From positions 432,317 through 496,316 of the forward strand of contig NZ_BFAB01000002.1 of NCBI RefSeq assembly GCF_003402475.1: a DNA stretch of 64,000 nucleotides, given 5' to 3'. The notes under the pieces were generated by a model that made no database searches, was not told the DNA's origin, and saw only the letters and a program-made list of their open reading frames with translations. The first letter of the stretch is position 1, and every line of letters starts with the position of its first letter. This document shows, piece after piece, positions 1-7,292 of this stretch. Both the position numbers and the translations under genes were made by a program. This DNA comes from Mycobacterium sp. MFM001. GTDB lineage: Bacteria > Actinomycetota > Actinomycetes > Mycobacteriales > Mycobacteriaceae.

Positions 1-27
1 GCCTCCCAGCAGATCCTGTCCAGCTAG
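1..27 (+). CDS. C-terminal end of an EsxJ/K/M-type WXG100 protein (partial)
   Basis: The first 27 bases read ASQQILSS followed by TAG. This octapeptide is the conserved C-terminus of the mycobacterial QILSS subfamily (EsxJ, K, M, P, W), the CFP-10-like partner that pairs with the EsxN-type protein encoded just downstream. The rest of the gene lies outside the window. Which paralogue it is cannot be told from eight residues. Confidence 0.85.
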   Translation, partial: ASQQILSS

Positions 28-28
28 A

Positions 29-70
29 GGCGATCGCAAGCGCGGCGCAGCCGGGCGCGGCGGGTCGCCG
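29..70 (+). repeat. Hairpin-forming dispersed repeat, copy 1
   Basis: A GC-rich element begins two bases after the TAG of the EsxJ-type gene. It runs from GGCGATCGCAAGCGCGGCG to GGGTCGCC, so its ends GGCGA and TCGCC can pair. Further copies lie at 31461-31502, 39817-39894, 40617-40661 and 56955-56999. Here it separates the two esx genes and could act as a weak terminator or an RNA-stability element. Confidence 0.8.
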
Positions 71-94
71 ACCAACAACCTAGGAGAACCAGAA

Positions 95-379
95 ATGACG
101 ATCAACTACCAGTTCGGCGACGTCGACGCCCACGGCGCACTGATCCGCGCCCAAGCCGCCTCCCTGGAGGCCGAGCACCAGGCCATCATCCGCGATGTGC
201 TTGCCGCCGGCGACTTTTGGGGCGGCGCCGGCTCGACAGCCTGCCAAGAGTTCATCACCCAGTTAGGCCGCAACTTCCAGGTCATCTACGAACAAGCCAA
301 CGCCCACGGCCAAAAGGTGCAAACCGCCGGCTCCAACATGGCCTCCACCGACTCCGCCGTCGGCTCCAGCTGGGCCTAA
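95..379 (+). CDS. EsxN/EsxI-type WXG100 secreted protein
   Basis: This 94-residue protein matches the EsxI/L/N/O/V subfamily almost end to end. It has the MTINYQFGDVDAHGA start, the central W-G turn between two helices (FWGG, around residues 42-45) and the GSSWA end. Such proteins form a helical heterodimer with the QILSS partner encoded upstream and are exported by a type VII system; ESX-5 is the expected route for this subfamily. A good ribosome-binding site (AGGAGA, about 82-87) precedes the ATG. The paralogue letter cannot be assigned. The next gene starts only 5 bp after the stop, so an esx gene may share a transcript with the polysaccharide genes. Confidence 0.93.
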   Translation: MTINYQFGDVDAHGALIRAQAASLEAEHQAIIRDVLAAGDFWGGAGSTACQEFITQLGRNFQVIYEQANAHGQKVQTAGSNMASTDSAVGSSWA

Positions 380-384
380 CGCAG

Positions 385-1182
385 ATGAAAGTCGTATTGT
401 TCTGCGGCGGTTACGGGATGCGGATGCGAACCGCCGAGGACGACGTCATACCCAAGCCGCTGCAGATGGTCGGGCCGCGCCCGCTGCTGTGGCACGTCAT
501 GCGCTACTACGCACACTTCGGCCACAAGGAGTTCATCCTGTGCCTCGGTTACGGCGCCGAGAAGATCAAGGACTTCTTCCTGCGCTACCGCGAGACGGAG
601 TCCAACGACTTCATCATCCGGGGCGGCAAGGTCGAGCTGCTCGACTCCGATATCTCCGACTGGGCAATCACTTTCGTCGACACCGGCCTCGAGTCGCCGA
701 TCGGTGAACGGCTGCGTCGCGTCCGCAAGTTCCTCGGCGACGACGAATACTTCCTGGCCAACTACGCCGACGTGCTCACCGACGCTCCGCTCGACGACAT
801 CGTCGAGCGGGTGATCGGCAGCGGCGCCATGGCCTCGATGCTGATCGTGCCGCCGCAGTCGTCATTTCACTGCGTCGACATCGCCGACGACGGCGACGTC
901 AAGGAAATCGCCCCCGTCACCAAGTTCCCGATCTGGGTCAACGGCGGCTATTTTGTGCTGCGCCAACAGGTCATCGACCTGATACCGGAGAACGGCGACC
1001 TGGTCGGCGACGCGTGCACGGCGCTGGCAGGCACCGGCGGGCTGATCGGATACCGCCACGACGGCTTCTGGAAACCGGCCGACACCTTCAAGGAGCGCGC
1101 CGAGCTCGACGCCGACTACAACAACGGCACTCGCCCCTGGATGGTGTGGGATCCGCCCCGACGGCGGGACCGATCCGCATGA
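385..1182 (+). CDS. NDP-sugar nucleotidyltransferase (glucose-1-phosphate cytidylyltransferase-like)
   Basis: The 265-residue protein begins with the nucleotidyltransferase signature FCGGYGMRMR and the conserved lysine in IPKPL, and keeps the later substrate region WVNGGYFVLR. Its length and motifs resemble RfbF-type glucose-1-phosphate cytidylyltransferases, which make CDP-glucose; other NDP-hexoses remain possible. The ATG at 385 is preferred because the family signature follows directly; an upstream ATG at 217 would place 56 unrelated residues in front, out of frame over the esx gene. It is the first gene of the sugar cluster and overlaps the next gene by 4 bp (ATGA). Confidence 0.85.
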   Translation: MKVVLFCGGYGMRMRTAEDDVIPKPLQMVGPRPLLWHVMRYYAHFGHKEFILCLGYGAEKIKDFFLRYRETESNDFIIRGGKVELLDSDISDWAITFVDTGLESPIGERLRRVRKFLGDDEYFLANYADVLTDAPLDDIVERVIGSGAMASMLIVPPQSSFHCVDIADDGDVKEIAPVTKFPIWVNGGYFVLRQQVIDLIPENGDLVGDACTALAGTGGLIGYRHDGFWKPADTFKERAELDADYNNGTRPWMVWDPPRRRDRSA

Positions 1183-1841
1183 TCTCACTGACGCCGTCCC
1201 GGTTGACGTCGGTGGCCGCCATCGGCGCCCACTGCGATGACATTGTCATCGGCACGGGCGCCACCTTGATGGAGATCGCCCGCCACAACCCCGCTTTGGT
1301 GGTGCATGCCCTGGTCTTGACCGGCGGCGGCACCGAGCGGGAAGTCGAAGAGAAGAACGCGTTTGCGGCACTGTGCCCGTCGGCGGACGTGCGGTTGACG
1401 GTTGTGGACCTGCCCGATGGCCGGCTTCCGGACCATTGGGCGGCGGTGAAGGGTCACCTCGCCGATTTCGCCCGCGAGTGTGAGCCGGACGTGGTGTTCG
1501 GTCCGCAGCGCGGCGACTCTCACCAGGACCACCGTCTGATCGCAGAGCTGATCCCGACGGAGTTTCGCGATCATCTCTCGTTCGGTTACGAGATCCTCAA
1601 GTGGGAATCGGACTTGCCGAATCCTTCTCTGTACATTCCGGTTTCGGCCGAAACCGCACAGCGTAAGGCGGCTGTGCTGGCGGAGTGCTATCCATCTCAG
1701 TCGGGCCGCGACTGGTTTGACGACGAGGCTTTTCTCGGCTTGATGCGGGTCCGCGGCGTCCAGTGCCGCGCCCGCTACGCCGAAGCATTCACCGTGGAGA
1801 AATCGGTGCTCGAAACCGGCGAGGAGTATTCGCTCAACTAG
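1179..1841 (+). CDS. PIG-L family deacetylase
   Basis: This 220-residue protein carries the two metal-binding motifs of the PIG-L/LmbE family: AHCDD near residue 17, where Pro of the usual AHPDD is Cys, and SHQDH near residue 112. Relatives remove an acetyl group from N-acetylglucosamine linked to lipids or thiols (MshB, GlcNAc-PI deacetylase). In this setting the likely substrate is an N-acylated sugar, either nucleotide-activated or lipid-linked, for the surface polysaccharide. The start codon sits inside the stop of the nucleotidyltransferase (ATGA), a sign of translational coupling. The exact substrate is unknown. Confidence 0.85.
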   Translation: MISLTPSRLTSVAAIGAHCDDIVIGTGATLMEIARHNPALVVHALVLTGGGTEREVEEKNAFAALCPSADVRLTVVDLPDGRLPDHWAAVKGHLADFARECEPDVVFGPQRGDSHQDHRLIAELIPTEFRDHLSFGYEILKWESDLPNPSLYIPVSAETAQRKAAVLAECYPSQSGRDWFDDEAFLGLMRVRGVQCRARYAEAFTVEKSVLETGEEYSLN

Positions 1842-1883
1842 CCGACCAGCCGCTGCCGACACACATCGAGAAAGGACCTGACC

Positions 1884-2927
1884 GTGCGAGTGCTGGTCAC
1901 CGGCACCCAGGGATATCTGGGTTGCCTTGTCGCGCCGTTACTTTCGGCCGACGGCCATGACGTCGTCGGCCTGGACACGGGCTATTACCGCTTCGGGTGG
2001 CTGTGCCCGGGCCGGCTTGCCGGCAGCCCGGATCAGGCTGAGCCGCTGACCCTGATCCGCGACATCCGCAACGTGACCGTCGATGACCTTCGTGGGTTCG
2101 ACGCGATCGTGCACATGGCCGAGCTCAGCAACGACCCGATCGGTGACCTGATCGGTGACGTGACGTTCGAGGTGAATCACCGCGGCAGTGTGCAACTGGC
2201 CGCGCTGGCCAAACGCGCGGGTGTCAGCCGCTTCGTCTACATGTCGTCGTGCAGCGTGTACGGCATCGCCGAGGGCACGGTCGACGAGAGCAGCCCGATC
2301 AACCCGATGACGCCCTACGCGAAATGCAAGGCGCTGGTCGAACGAGACCTGGCGGCAATGGCCGACGACGACTTCTCGCCGACATTTCTGCGCAACGCCA
2401 CCGCGTTCGGCGTCTCACCGCGGATGCGGTTCGACATCGTGCTGAACAACCTTGCCGGACTCGCGTGGACCGACCATCGCATCGCGATGACCAGCGACGG
2501 CACCCCGTGGCGGCCACTGGTGCATGCCCTGGACATCGCCCAGGCGATCCGGTGTGCGCTACACGCCGACCGGCAGACCGTCCACCGCCTGGTGGTCAAC
2601 GTCGGCACCGACGAGAACAACCTAACGGTCCGAGAAATCGCCGAGACGGTCGGTGCCGAGTTCCCGGGTTGCGAACTGACTTTCGGCCCAGCCGATCCCG
2701 ACAACCGCAGCTACCGGGTGGCATTCGGCAAGATCCACGAGGTATTCGGCGACTTCCGCGCGAACTGGTCCGTCGCCGCGGGCGCCGCCCAGCTGCACCG
2801 GGTGTTCGACGCGATCGAGATGGACCCCGAAACGTTCCACGGCCGGGGACATACCCGGCTCAAACAAATCGAGTACCTGCTCAAGACCGGGCAGGTTGAC
2901 AAGAAGCTGTTCTGGACGGAGGTCTGA
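1884..2927 (+). CDS. NAD-dependent sugar epimerase/dehydratase (extended SDR)
   Basis: The 347-residue protein starts (GTG) with the Rossmann loop GTQGYLG, has SSCSVYG around residues 113-119 and the catalytic Tyr-x3-Lys as YAKCK. These are extended short-chain dehydrogenase marks, as in NDP-sugar 4-epimerases and 4,6-dehydratases. A ribosome-binding site (GAAAGGA) lies about 8 bp before the GTG. It is followed without a gap by the RmlC-like gene, so the two probably act one after the other on the same nucleotide sugar, giving a 3- or 5-epimerised keto or deoxy sugar. Whether it acts as dehydratase, reductase or epimerase cannot be decided by eye. Confidence 0.85.
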   Translation: MRVLVTGTQGYLGCLVAPLLSADGHDVVGLDTGYYRFGWLCPGRLAGSPDQAEPLTLIRDIRNVTVDDLRGFDAIVHMAELSNDPIGDLIGDVTFEVNHRGSVQLAALAKRAGVSRFVYMSSCSVYGIAEGTVDESSPINPMTPYAKCKALVERDLAAMADDDFSPTFLRNATAFGVSPRMRFDIVLNNLAGLAWTDHRIAMTSDGTPWRPLVHALDIAQAIRCALHADRQTVHRLVVNVGTDENNLTVREIAETVGAEFPGCELTFGPADPDNRSYRVAFGKIHEVFGDFRANWSVAAGAAQLHRVFDAIEMDPETFHGRGHTRLKQIEYLLKTGQVDKKLFWTEV

Positions 2928-3476
2928 GTGAAGTACACGCCCACTGATGTCGCAGGGGTGACCATCATCGACATCGAACCGCATCGCGACCATCGAGGAT
3001 TCTTCTCGCGAGCGTTCTGTGCCGAGGAATTCGCCAAGTACGGATTGGATGTGGCTGTCGCACAGACGAATATCTCCTACAACTATGCCCGTGGCACGCT
3101 GCGGGGTCTGCACCGGCAGGCGCCGCCGTTCGCCGAGGCCAAATTGGTGCGCTGCACCCGCGGCTCCATCGTCGACGTTGCGGTCGACCTGCGGCCGCAG
3201 TCGCCCACCTACGGCAAGCACGTGATGGTCCATCTGACCGCCGACAACCACCGGGCGTTGTTCCTGCCGCCGTACGTCGCACACGGGTTGCAAACCCTCG
3301 CCGACGACACCGAGGTTCTCTACCAGGTCAGCGGATCCTATTCGCCGGCCGCCGAGCAGGGATTCCGCTGGGACGACCCGGAGTTCAGCATCACCTGGCC
3401 ACTGCCGGTAACCGTCATCTCCGAAAAGGACGCCAGCTGGCCGTTTGTCACGCCGGCGGGTACGCCGGCCTTGTGA
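2928..3476 (+). CDS. dTDP-4-dehydrorhamnose 3,5-epimerase-like protein (RmlC family)
   Basis: The 182-residue protein has the RmlC cupin fold signatures: RGLHRQ around residues 60-65 with the catalytic His, the YxVSxxYxPxxExGxxWDDP stretch near residues 138-158, and PPYVAHG. RmlC-type enzymes epimerise C3 and/or C5 of a 4-keto-6-deoxy NDP-hexose. The GTG start follows the epimerase TGA directly. A separate housekeeping rmlC is expected elsewhere in a mycobacterium for cell-wall rhamnose, so this copy most likely serves the surface polysaccharide. Confidence 0.87.
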   Translation: MKYTPTDVAGVTIIDIEPHRDHRGFFSRAFCAEEFAKYGLDVAVAQTNISYNYARGTLRGLHRQAPPFAEAKLVRCTRGSIVDVAVDLRPQSPTYGKHVMVHLTADNHRALFLPPYVAHGLQTLADDTEVLYQVSGSYSPAAEQGFRWDDPEFSITWPLPVTVISEKDASWPFVTPAGTPAL

Positions 3477-3495
3477 TCGTGCGTGTGGTCCCGCG

Positions 3496-4329
3496 ATGAC
3501 ATCTGACACGTTGCCGGCGCCGGCCGTGCGAATGGTCGTGAGCGGCAGCATCGTCGAGCGCCGCAAGGCCGACGAGGTGCTGTCGATCATCGGCTCCCGC
3601 CTGCGATCCCGGTCCACGGTCGGGCTGGCGGTCGGCTCGGTGAACCTGGACCACCTGCATCACTTCCGCAAGCTCGGTGCGGCGCCGGACGGCCGGCTGG
3701 AGTGGCTGCTGCTGGCGGACGGGATGCCGATCGCCTGGCGGGGGCAACTGCTCACCGCCGGCCCGTGGCCCCGGATCGCCGGAGCCGATCTGCTGCCCGG
3801 TGTTTTGGCGCTGGCCGAAGCGACCTCCCAGCGGGTCGGGTTCTTCGGTGGGAGCGCCGACACCCATCAGCGCCTGGCCGAACATCTGTCCAAGCACTAT
3901 CCGGCGCTGGCTGTTTCGGGGATGTGGGCGCCGGACGCGACGGCCGTCGAGTCGTGTTCGGACACGCTGGCGGCAGCAATCCGCAGTGCCCGCACAGACA
4001 TCCTGATCGTCAGCCTCGGCAAACCGCGGCAGGAGCAGTGGGTCGACAAGTACGGATTCGCCACCGGGGCACGGATATTCCTGGCGTGCGGCGGAGCCAT
4101 CGACTTCCTGGCAGGCCGCACCCGCCGCGCGCCCGACTGGATGCAGCGCGCGGGCCTGGAGTGGCTGCACCGGTTGTCCCACGAGCCGCGGCGGTTGGCC
4201 CGCCGCTACCTGCTGCAAGGCCCGGTCGCGCTGCTGCGGGCCAGCCGTGCCCAGCTGATCTGTTATCCCGGCGTGCACTACACCGGGGTGCCGGAGACGC
4301 TGGCGTACAAGCGGATCGGGTCGGGATGA
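3496..4329 (+). CDS. WecG/TagA/CpsF family glycosyltransferase
   Basis: This 277-residue protein belongs to the GT26 (WecG/TagA) family. The hallmark is the stretch SLGKPRQEQW near residue 175, followed by CGGAIDFLAG and RAPDWMQRAGLEWLHRL. Family members add an N-acetylmannosamine-type sugar to a lipid-linked acceptor, usually the second sugar of a repeat unit. The ATG at 3496 is chosen over upstream in-frame codons because residues before it are Arg-rich and unlike the family. It overlaps the following initiating transferase by 4 bp, so the two probably build the first disaccharide together at the inner membrane face. Confidence 0.88.
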   Translation: MTSDTLPAPAVRMVVSGSIVERRKADEVLSIIGSRLRSRSTVGLAVGSVNLDHLHHFRKLGAAPDGRLEWLLLADGMPIAWRGQLLTAGPWPRIAGADLLPGVLALAEATSQRVGFFGGSADTHQRLAEHLSKHYPALAVSGMWAPDATAVESCSDTLAAAIRSARTDILIVSLGKPRQEQWVDKYGFATGARIFLACGGAIDFLAGRTRRAPDWMQRAGLEWLHRLSHEPRRLARRYLLQGPVALLRASRAQLICYPGVHYTGVPETLAYKRIGSG

Positions 4330-5840
4330 CGGCGTCCCTTCCCAAGACAGCGTCGAAGCCGGCGCGCCGCCCGGCGGTGGCGGCGCCTGCAGTCGCGTCG
4401 CCGGCCACACCGGCCCGCCACTGGCAGCACCGGTATTCCGCGCGGCTGCGCGTCACCGACACCGCCATCGTCGTCGCATCGGTCATGCTCGCCCAATACA
4501 TCAGGTTCGGCGAATCACCGCACACGTCAGGTTATCCCGGCCAGGTGATGACGCTGTTCTCGCTACTCTTCGCCGCGCTGTGGCTGTCGTCGACCGCCGT
4601 GTTCAACACCAGGTCGCCCCGGATCATCGGGGCGGGCATCGACGAGTACCGCCGCATCGCCAGCGCGTCCTTCTGGACGTTCGGGATCATCGCGATGTCC
4701 ACGCTGCTCGCCAAGATCGACTTGGCGCGTGGCTATTTGGCGGTCGCTCTGCCCGTCGGCACCATCGGGCTGCTGGCGAGCCGCAACCTATGGCGCCGCT
4801 ACATTGCGCGCCAGCGGGCCGCCGGCAAGTATCAGACGTTGGTGCTGGCCATCGGCGATCGTCCCGGCGTCTCGCATCTGGCCCATGAACTCATGCGCAA
4901 TCCCCGCGACGGCTACGTCGTGGTCGGGGTAGGCATCCCGGGATACGGCTCGTCGCGCGGCAAGAAACTGACCGTGCACGGTCGCGAGATCCCGATCCTC
5001 GGGGACGAAACACACGCATTGGCTGCGATTCCGCGCTGCGGCGCGGACACGGTGGCGATCACCGGAACGGAACGGTTCGGCGTGCGTGGCATCAGGCAGC
5101 TGATGTGGCGGCTGGAGACCATGGATGTCGATCTGGTGGTCTCGCCCGGAGTGATGGACGTTGCAGAATCGCGGCTTGCGCTGCGCCCGGTTGCGGGATT
5201 CCCCTTGCTGCACGTTGAAAAGCCGCAATACCAGGGCGCCAAGTCTTTTCAGAAGCGCGCGTTCGACTTCTGCTTCTCGCTGGCGGCGCTGATCGGCACG
5301 TCACCGCTTCTGCTGACCGCTGCGATCGCGATCAAACTGACGAGCAAGGGGCCGGTCTTCTATCGGTCCGAACGCATTGGCCTGGACGGTCGGCCGTTCA
5401 CGATGTTGAAGTTCCGCACCATGGTCGAAAACGCCGACGCGCAACTCGACCGGCTGCTTCCGCTGAACGAAGGTGCGGGCAACATGCTGTTCAAGATCCG
5501 CCGCGACCCCCGGGTCACGCCCGTCGGCAGGATACTTCGGCGCTTCAGCATCGACGAACTACCACAGTTCATCAACGTGCTGAAGCGGGACATGAGCGTC
5601 GTCGGCCCCCGACCGCCACTGCGGCGCGAAGTGGAGAACTACGACGGCGACGTCAAGCGCCGGCTGCTGGTGAAGCCTGGTGTCACCGGTTTGTGGCAGG
5701 TGAGCGGACGCTCGGATCTGTCCTGGGAGGAATCGGTTCGGCTGGACCTGTCCTACGTGGACAACTGGTCGATGGCGGCCGACCTCCTGATCATCGCCCG
5801 GACGCTCAAAGCAGTCCTCACCCGGGACGGAGCGTACTGA
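4326..5840 (+). CDS. CpsE/WcaJ-type polyprenyl-phosphate sugar-phosphate transferase (chain initiator)
   Basis: The 504-residue protein has an Ala/Pro-rich cytosolic start, four or so membrane segments (about residues 40-150), a Rossmann-like middle (about 165-290) and a C-terminal bacterial sugar transferase domain (about 307-504). That domain shows KRAFDF, KFRTM near 361, DELPQ near 410, VVGPRPP near 427 and TGLWQVSGRS. Such enzymes load the first sugar-1-phosphate onto undecaprenyl or decaprenyl phosphate, committing the lipid carrier to a polysaccharide repeat unit. It is the strongest single marker that the locus is a Wzx/Wzy-type system. The first-sugar identity is not readable here. 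Confidence 0.93.
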   Translation: MTASLPKTASKPARRPAVAAPAVASPATPARHWQHRYSARLRVTDTAIVVASVMLAQYIRFGESPHTSGYPGQVMTLFSLLFAALWLSSTAVFNTRSPRIIGAGIDEYRRIASASFWTFGIIAMSTLLAKIDLARGYLAVALPVGTIGLLASRNLWRRYIARQRAAGKYQTLVLAIGDRPGVSHLAHELMRNPRDGYVVVGVGIPGYGSSRGKKLTVHGREIPILGDETHALAAIPRCGADTVAITGTERFGVRGIRQLMWRLETMDVDLVVSPGVMDVAESRLALRPVAGFPLLHVEKPQYQGAKSFQKRAFDFCFSLAALIGTSPLLLTAAIAIKLTSKGPVFYRSERIGLDGRPFTMLKFRTMVENADAQLDRLLPLNEGAGNMLFKIRRDPRVTPVGRILRRFSIDELPQFINVLKRDMSVVGPRPPLRREVENYDGDVKRRLLVKPGVTGLWQVSGRSDLSWEESVRLDLSYVDNWSMAADLLIIARTLKAVLTRDGAY

Positions 5841-5846
5841 GCCGAC

Positions 5847-7292
5847 ATGACCAAGCTCGAGCCATCGGTGGCGCCGACGCGCATCGCGCACGCGTTCTCC
5901 ATTCAGCTGTTCTGCCGGGCACTGGGCATGCTGGCCTCGGTGAGCTCGGTGGCGATGACCGCGCGCTACCTGGGTCCCGGGCGCTACGGGCAGCTCACGA
6001 TTGCGCTCGCCTTCATCGGAATGTGGGCCAGCCTGGCCGATCTGGGCATCGGCACTGTCATCGTGCGCCGGGTCACTTCGGGGCGCGGCGAACTCGAGCG
6101 GCTGGTCCGGGTCAACAGCGGCCTGTCGCTGGTGTACTGCCTTCCGCTTGCCGCCGTCGCGGTGGGCTCGGGGTTGATCGTCTACCGCGACGCCGACGTG
6201 CAAGTGATGCTGGTGGTGCTGTCAGCGCAACTGCTGATGCTGACGATGACGACCCGCTTCGAACCGGTGTTCCTTGCCACCGTGCGGTTTTCGGCGGTAG
6301 CACTGTCCGACGTCATCGGCCGGCTGGGCACGCTGGCGATGGTCGGCTGGCTGGTTGCGGCGCACTGCGACGTCATCTGGTTCGCGGTCGCGCAACTCAT
6401 CCCGCCCACACTGCAACTGCTGATCCAGGGCACCGCCGCGGCCCGGCACATCTGTTTGCGACCGATTTTCTCGGCGCGGGAGACCGCCGACCTGCTGCGA
6501 GAAAGCCTGGCGCCCATCGGAATAGCAGTGGTCGCCATCCTGTACTGGCGCGCCGACGGCGTGATCCTATCCTTGCTCAGTAGCCACTCCGAGGTCGGCG
6601 TGTACGGTCTGGCCTACACGATCGCGGGCAACACCGCGATCGTGTCCACCTTCTTTCTCAAGTCGACGTTGTCGACGGCCACCGAGTTGTTCACCCGTGA
6701 CGTCGCCGCATTCGCGGCCTTCATCCGGCGCGGCGTCGAGCTGATGAGTTTCGTGGCGGTACCGATCGCCGTCGTCGGCGCGTTACTGGCCGGACCGCTG
6801 ATAGCGCTGTTCGGCGATCACGCGTTCGTCGACCGCGGGACGCCCACGCTGGCGCTGCTGTTCGTCGCGGTAGCACTGCGGTTCGTGGCCAGCACCCTGA
6901 GCCAGGGTTTGTTCGCCTGCCACCACCAACGGTTTCTGCTGCAGCTGTCGATTGCCGCCCTGGCGGTCAACGTCGCGCTGAATGTGGCCCTGGACGGGCG
7001 ATTCGGCGCCGTCGGGGCCGGCGTCTCGCTGGTATGCACCGAGTTGTTCGGCGTAGCGATCGCCGGCTGGTGGCTGCATCGCCAATGCGGTTACCGCACG
7101 CCGGCGCCGTTCCTGCTGCGCATGCTGGCACCGGTGGGCGCCAGTGTTTCAGTGGCGGTGCTGCTGTCCGGCCGGCATGTCGTTCTGGTGGTGGCCGCGA
7201 CCGCTGCCACCTACCTGGCGGTCAGCCTGACGATCGGCCCGCTGCGCTGGTCGGACCTGACAGCGATGCGCGACAAGCAGGTGGCGGCATGA
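5847..7292 (+). CDS. Wzx-type lipid-linked oligosaccharide flippase
   Basis: The 481-residue protein is hydrophobic throughout, with about 12-14 predicted membrane helices, and has the N-terminal pattern FCRALGMLASVSSVAMTARYLG typical of the polysaccharide biosynthesis/MATE-like export family (Wzx, RfbX). It would move the finished lipid-linked repeat unit across the cytoplasmic membrane for polymerisation. It begins 6 bp after the initiating transferase and overlaps the next glycosyltransferase gene by 4 bp, so it sits within one transcription unit. Confidence 0.9.
   Translation: MTKLEPSVAPTRIAHAFSIQLFCRALGMLASVSSVAMTARYLGPGRYGQLTIALAFIGMWASLADLGIGTVIVRRVTSGRGELERLVRVNSGLSLVYCLPLAAVAVGSGLIVYRDADVQVMLVVLSAQLLMLTMTTRFEPVFLATVRFSAVALSDVIGRLGTLAMVGWLVAAHCDVIWFAVAQLIPPTLQLLIQGTAAARHICLRPIFSARETADLLRESLAPIGIAVVAILYWRADGVILSLLSSHSEVGVYGLAYTIAGNTAIVSTFFLKSTLSTATELFTRDVAAFAAFIRRGVELMSFVAVPIAVVGALLAGPLIALFGDHAFVDRGTPTLALLFVAVALRFVASTLSQGLFACHHQRFLLQLSIAALAVNVALNVALDGRFGAVGAGVSLVCTELFGVAIAGWWLHRQCGYRTPAPFLLRMLAPVGASVSVAVLLSGRHVVLVVAATAATYLAVSLTIGPLRWSDLTAMRDKQVAA

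Noticed and set aside
2622..3617. 331-codon minus-strand ORF over the epimerase and RmlC-like genes
   Set aside because: Low-complexity shadow frame with no recognisable motif, opposite to two well-supported genes.
3702..4325. Long in-frame N-terminal extension of the initiating transferase
   Set aside because: It overlaps the whole WecG-type gene in another frame and is Arg/Gly/Ala-rich. The ATG at 4326 gives the usual CpsE-type length.
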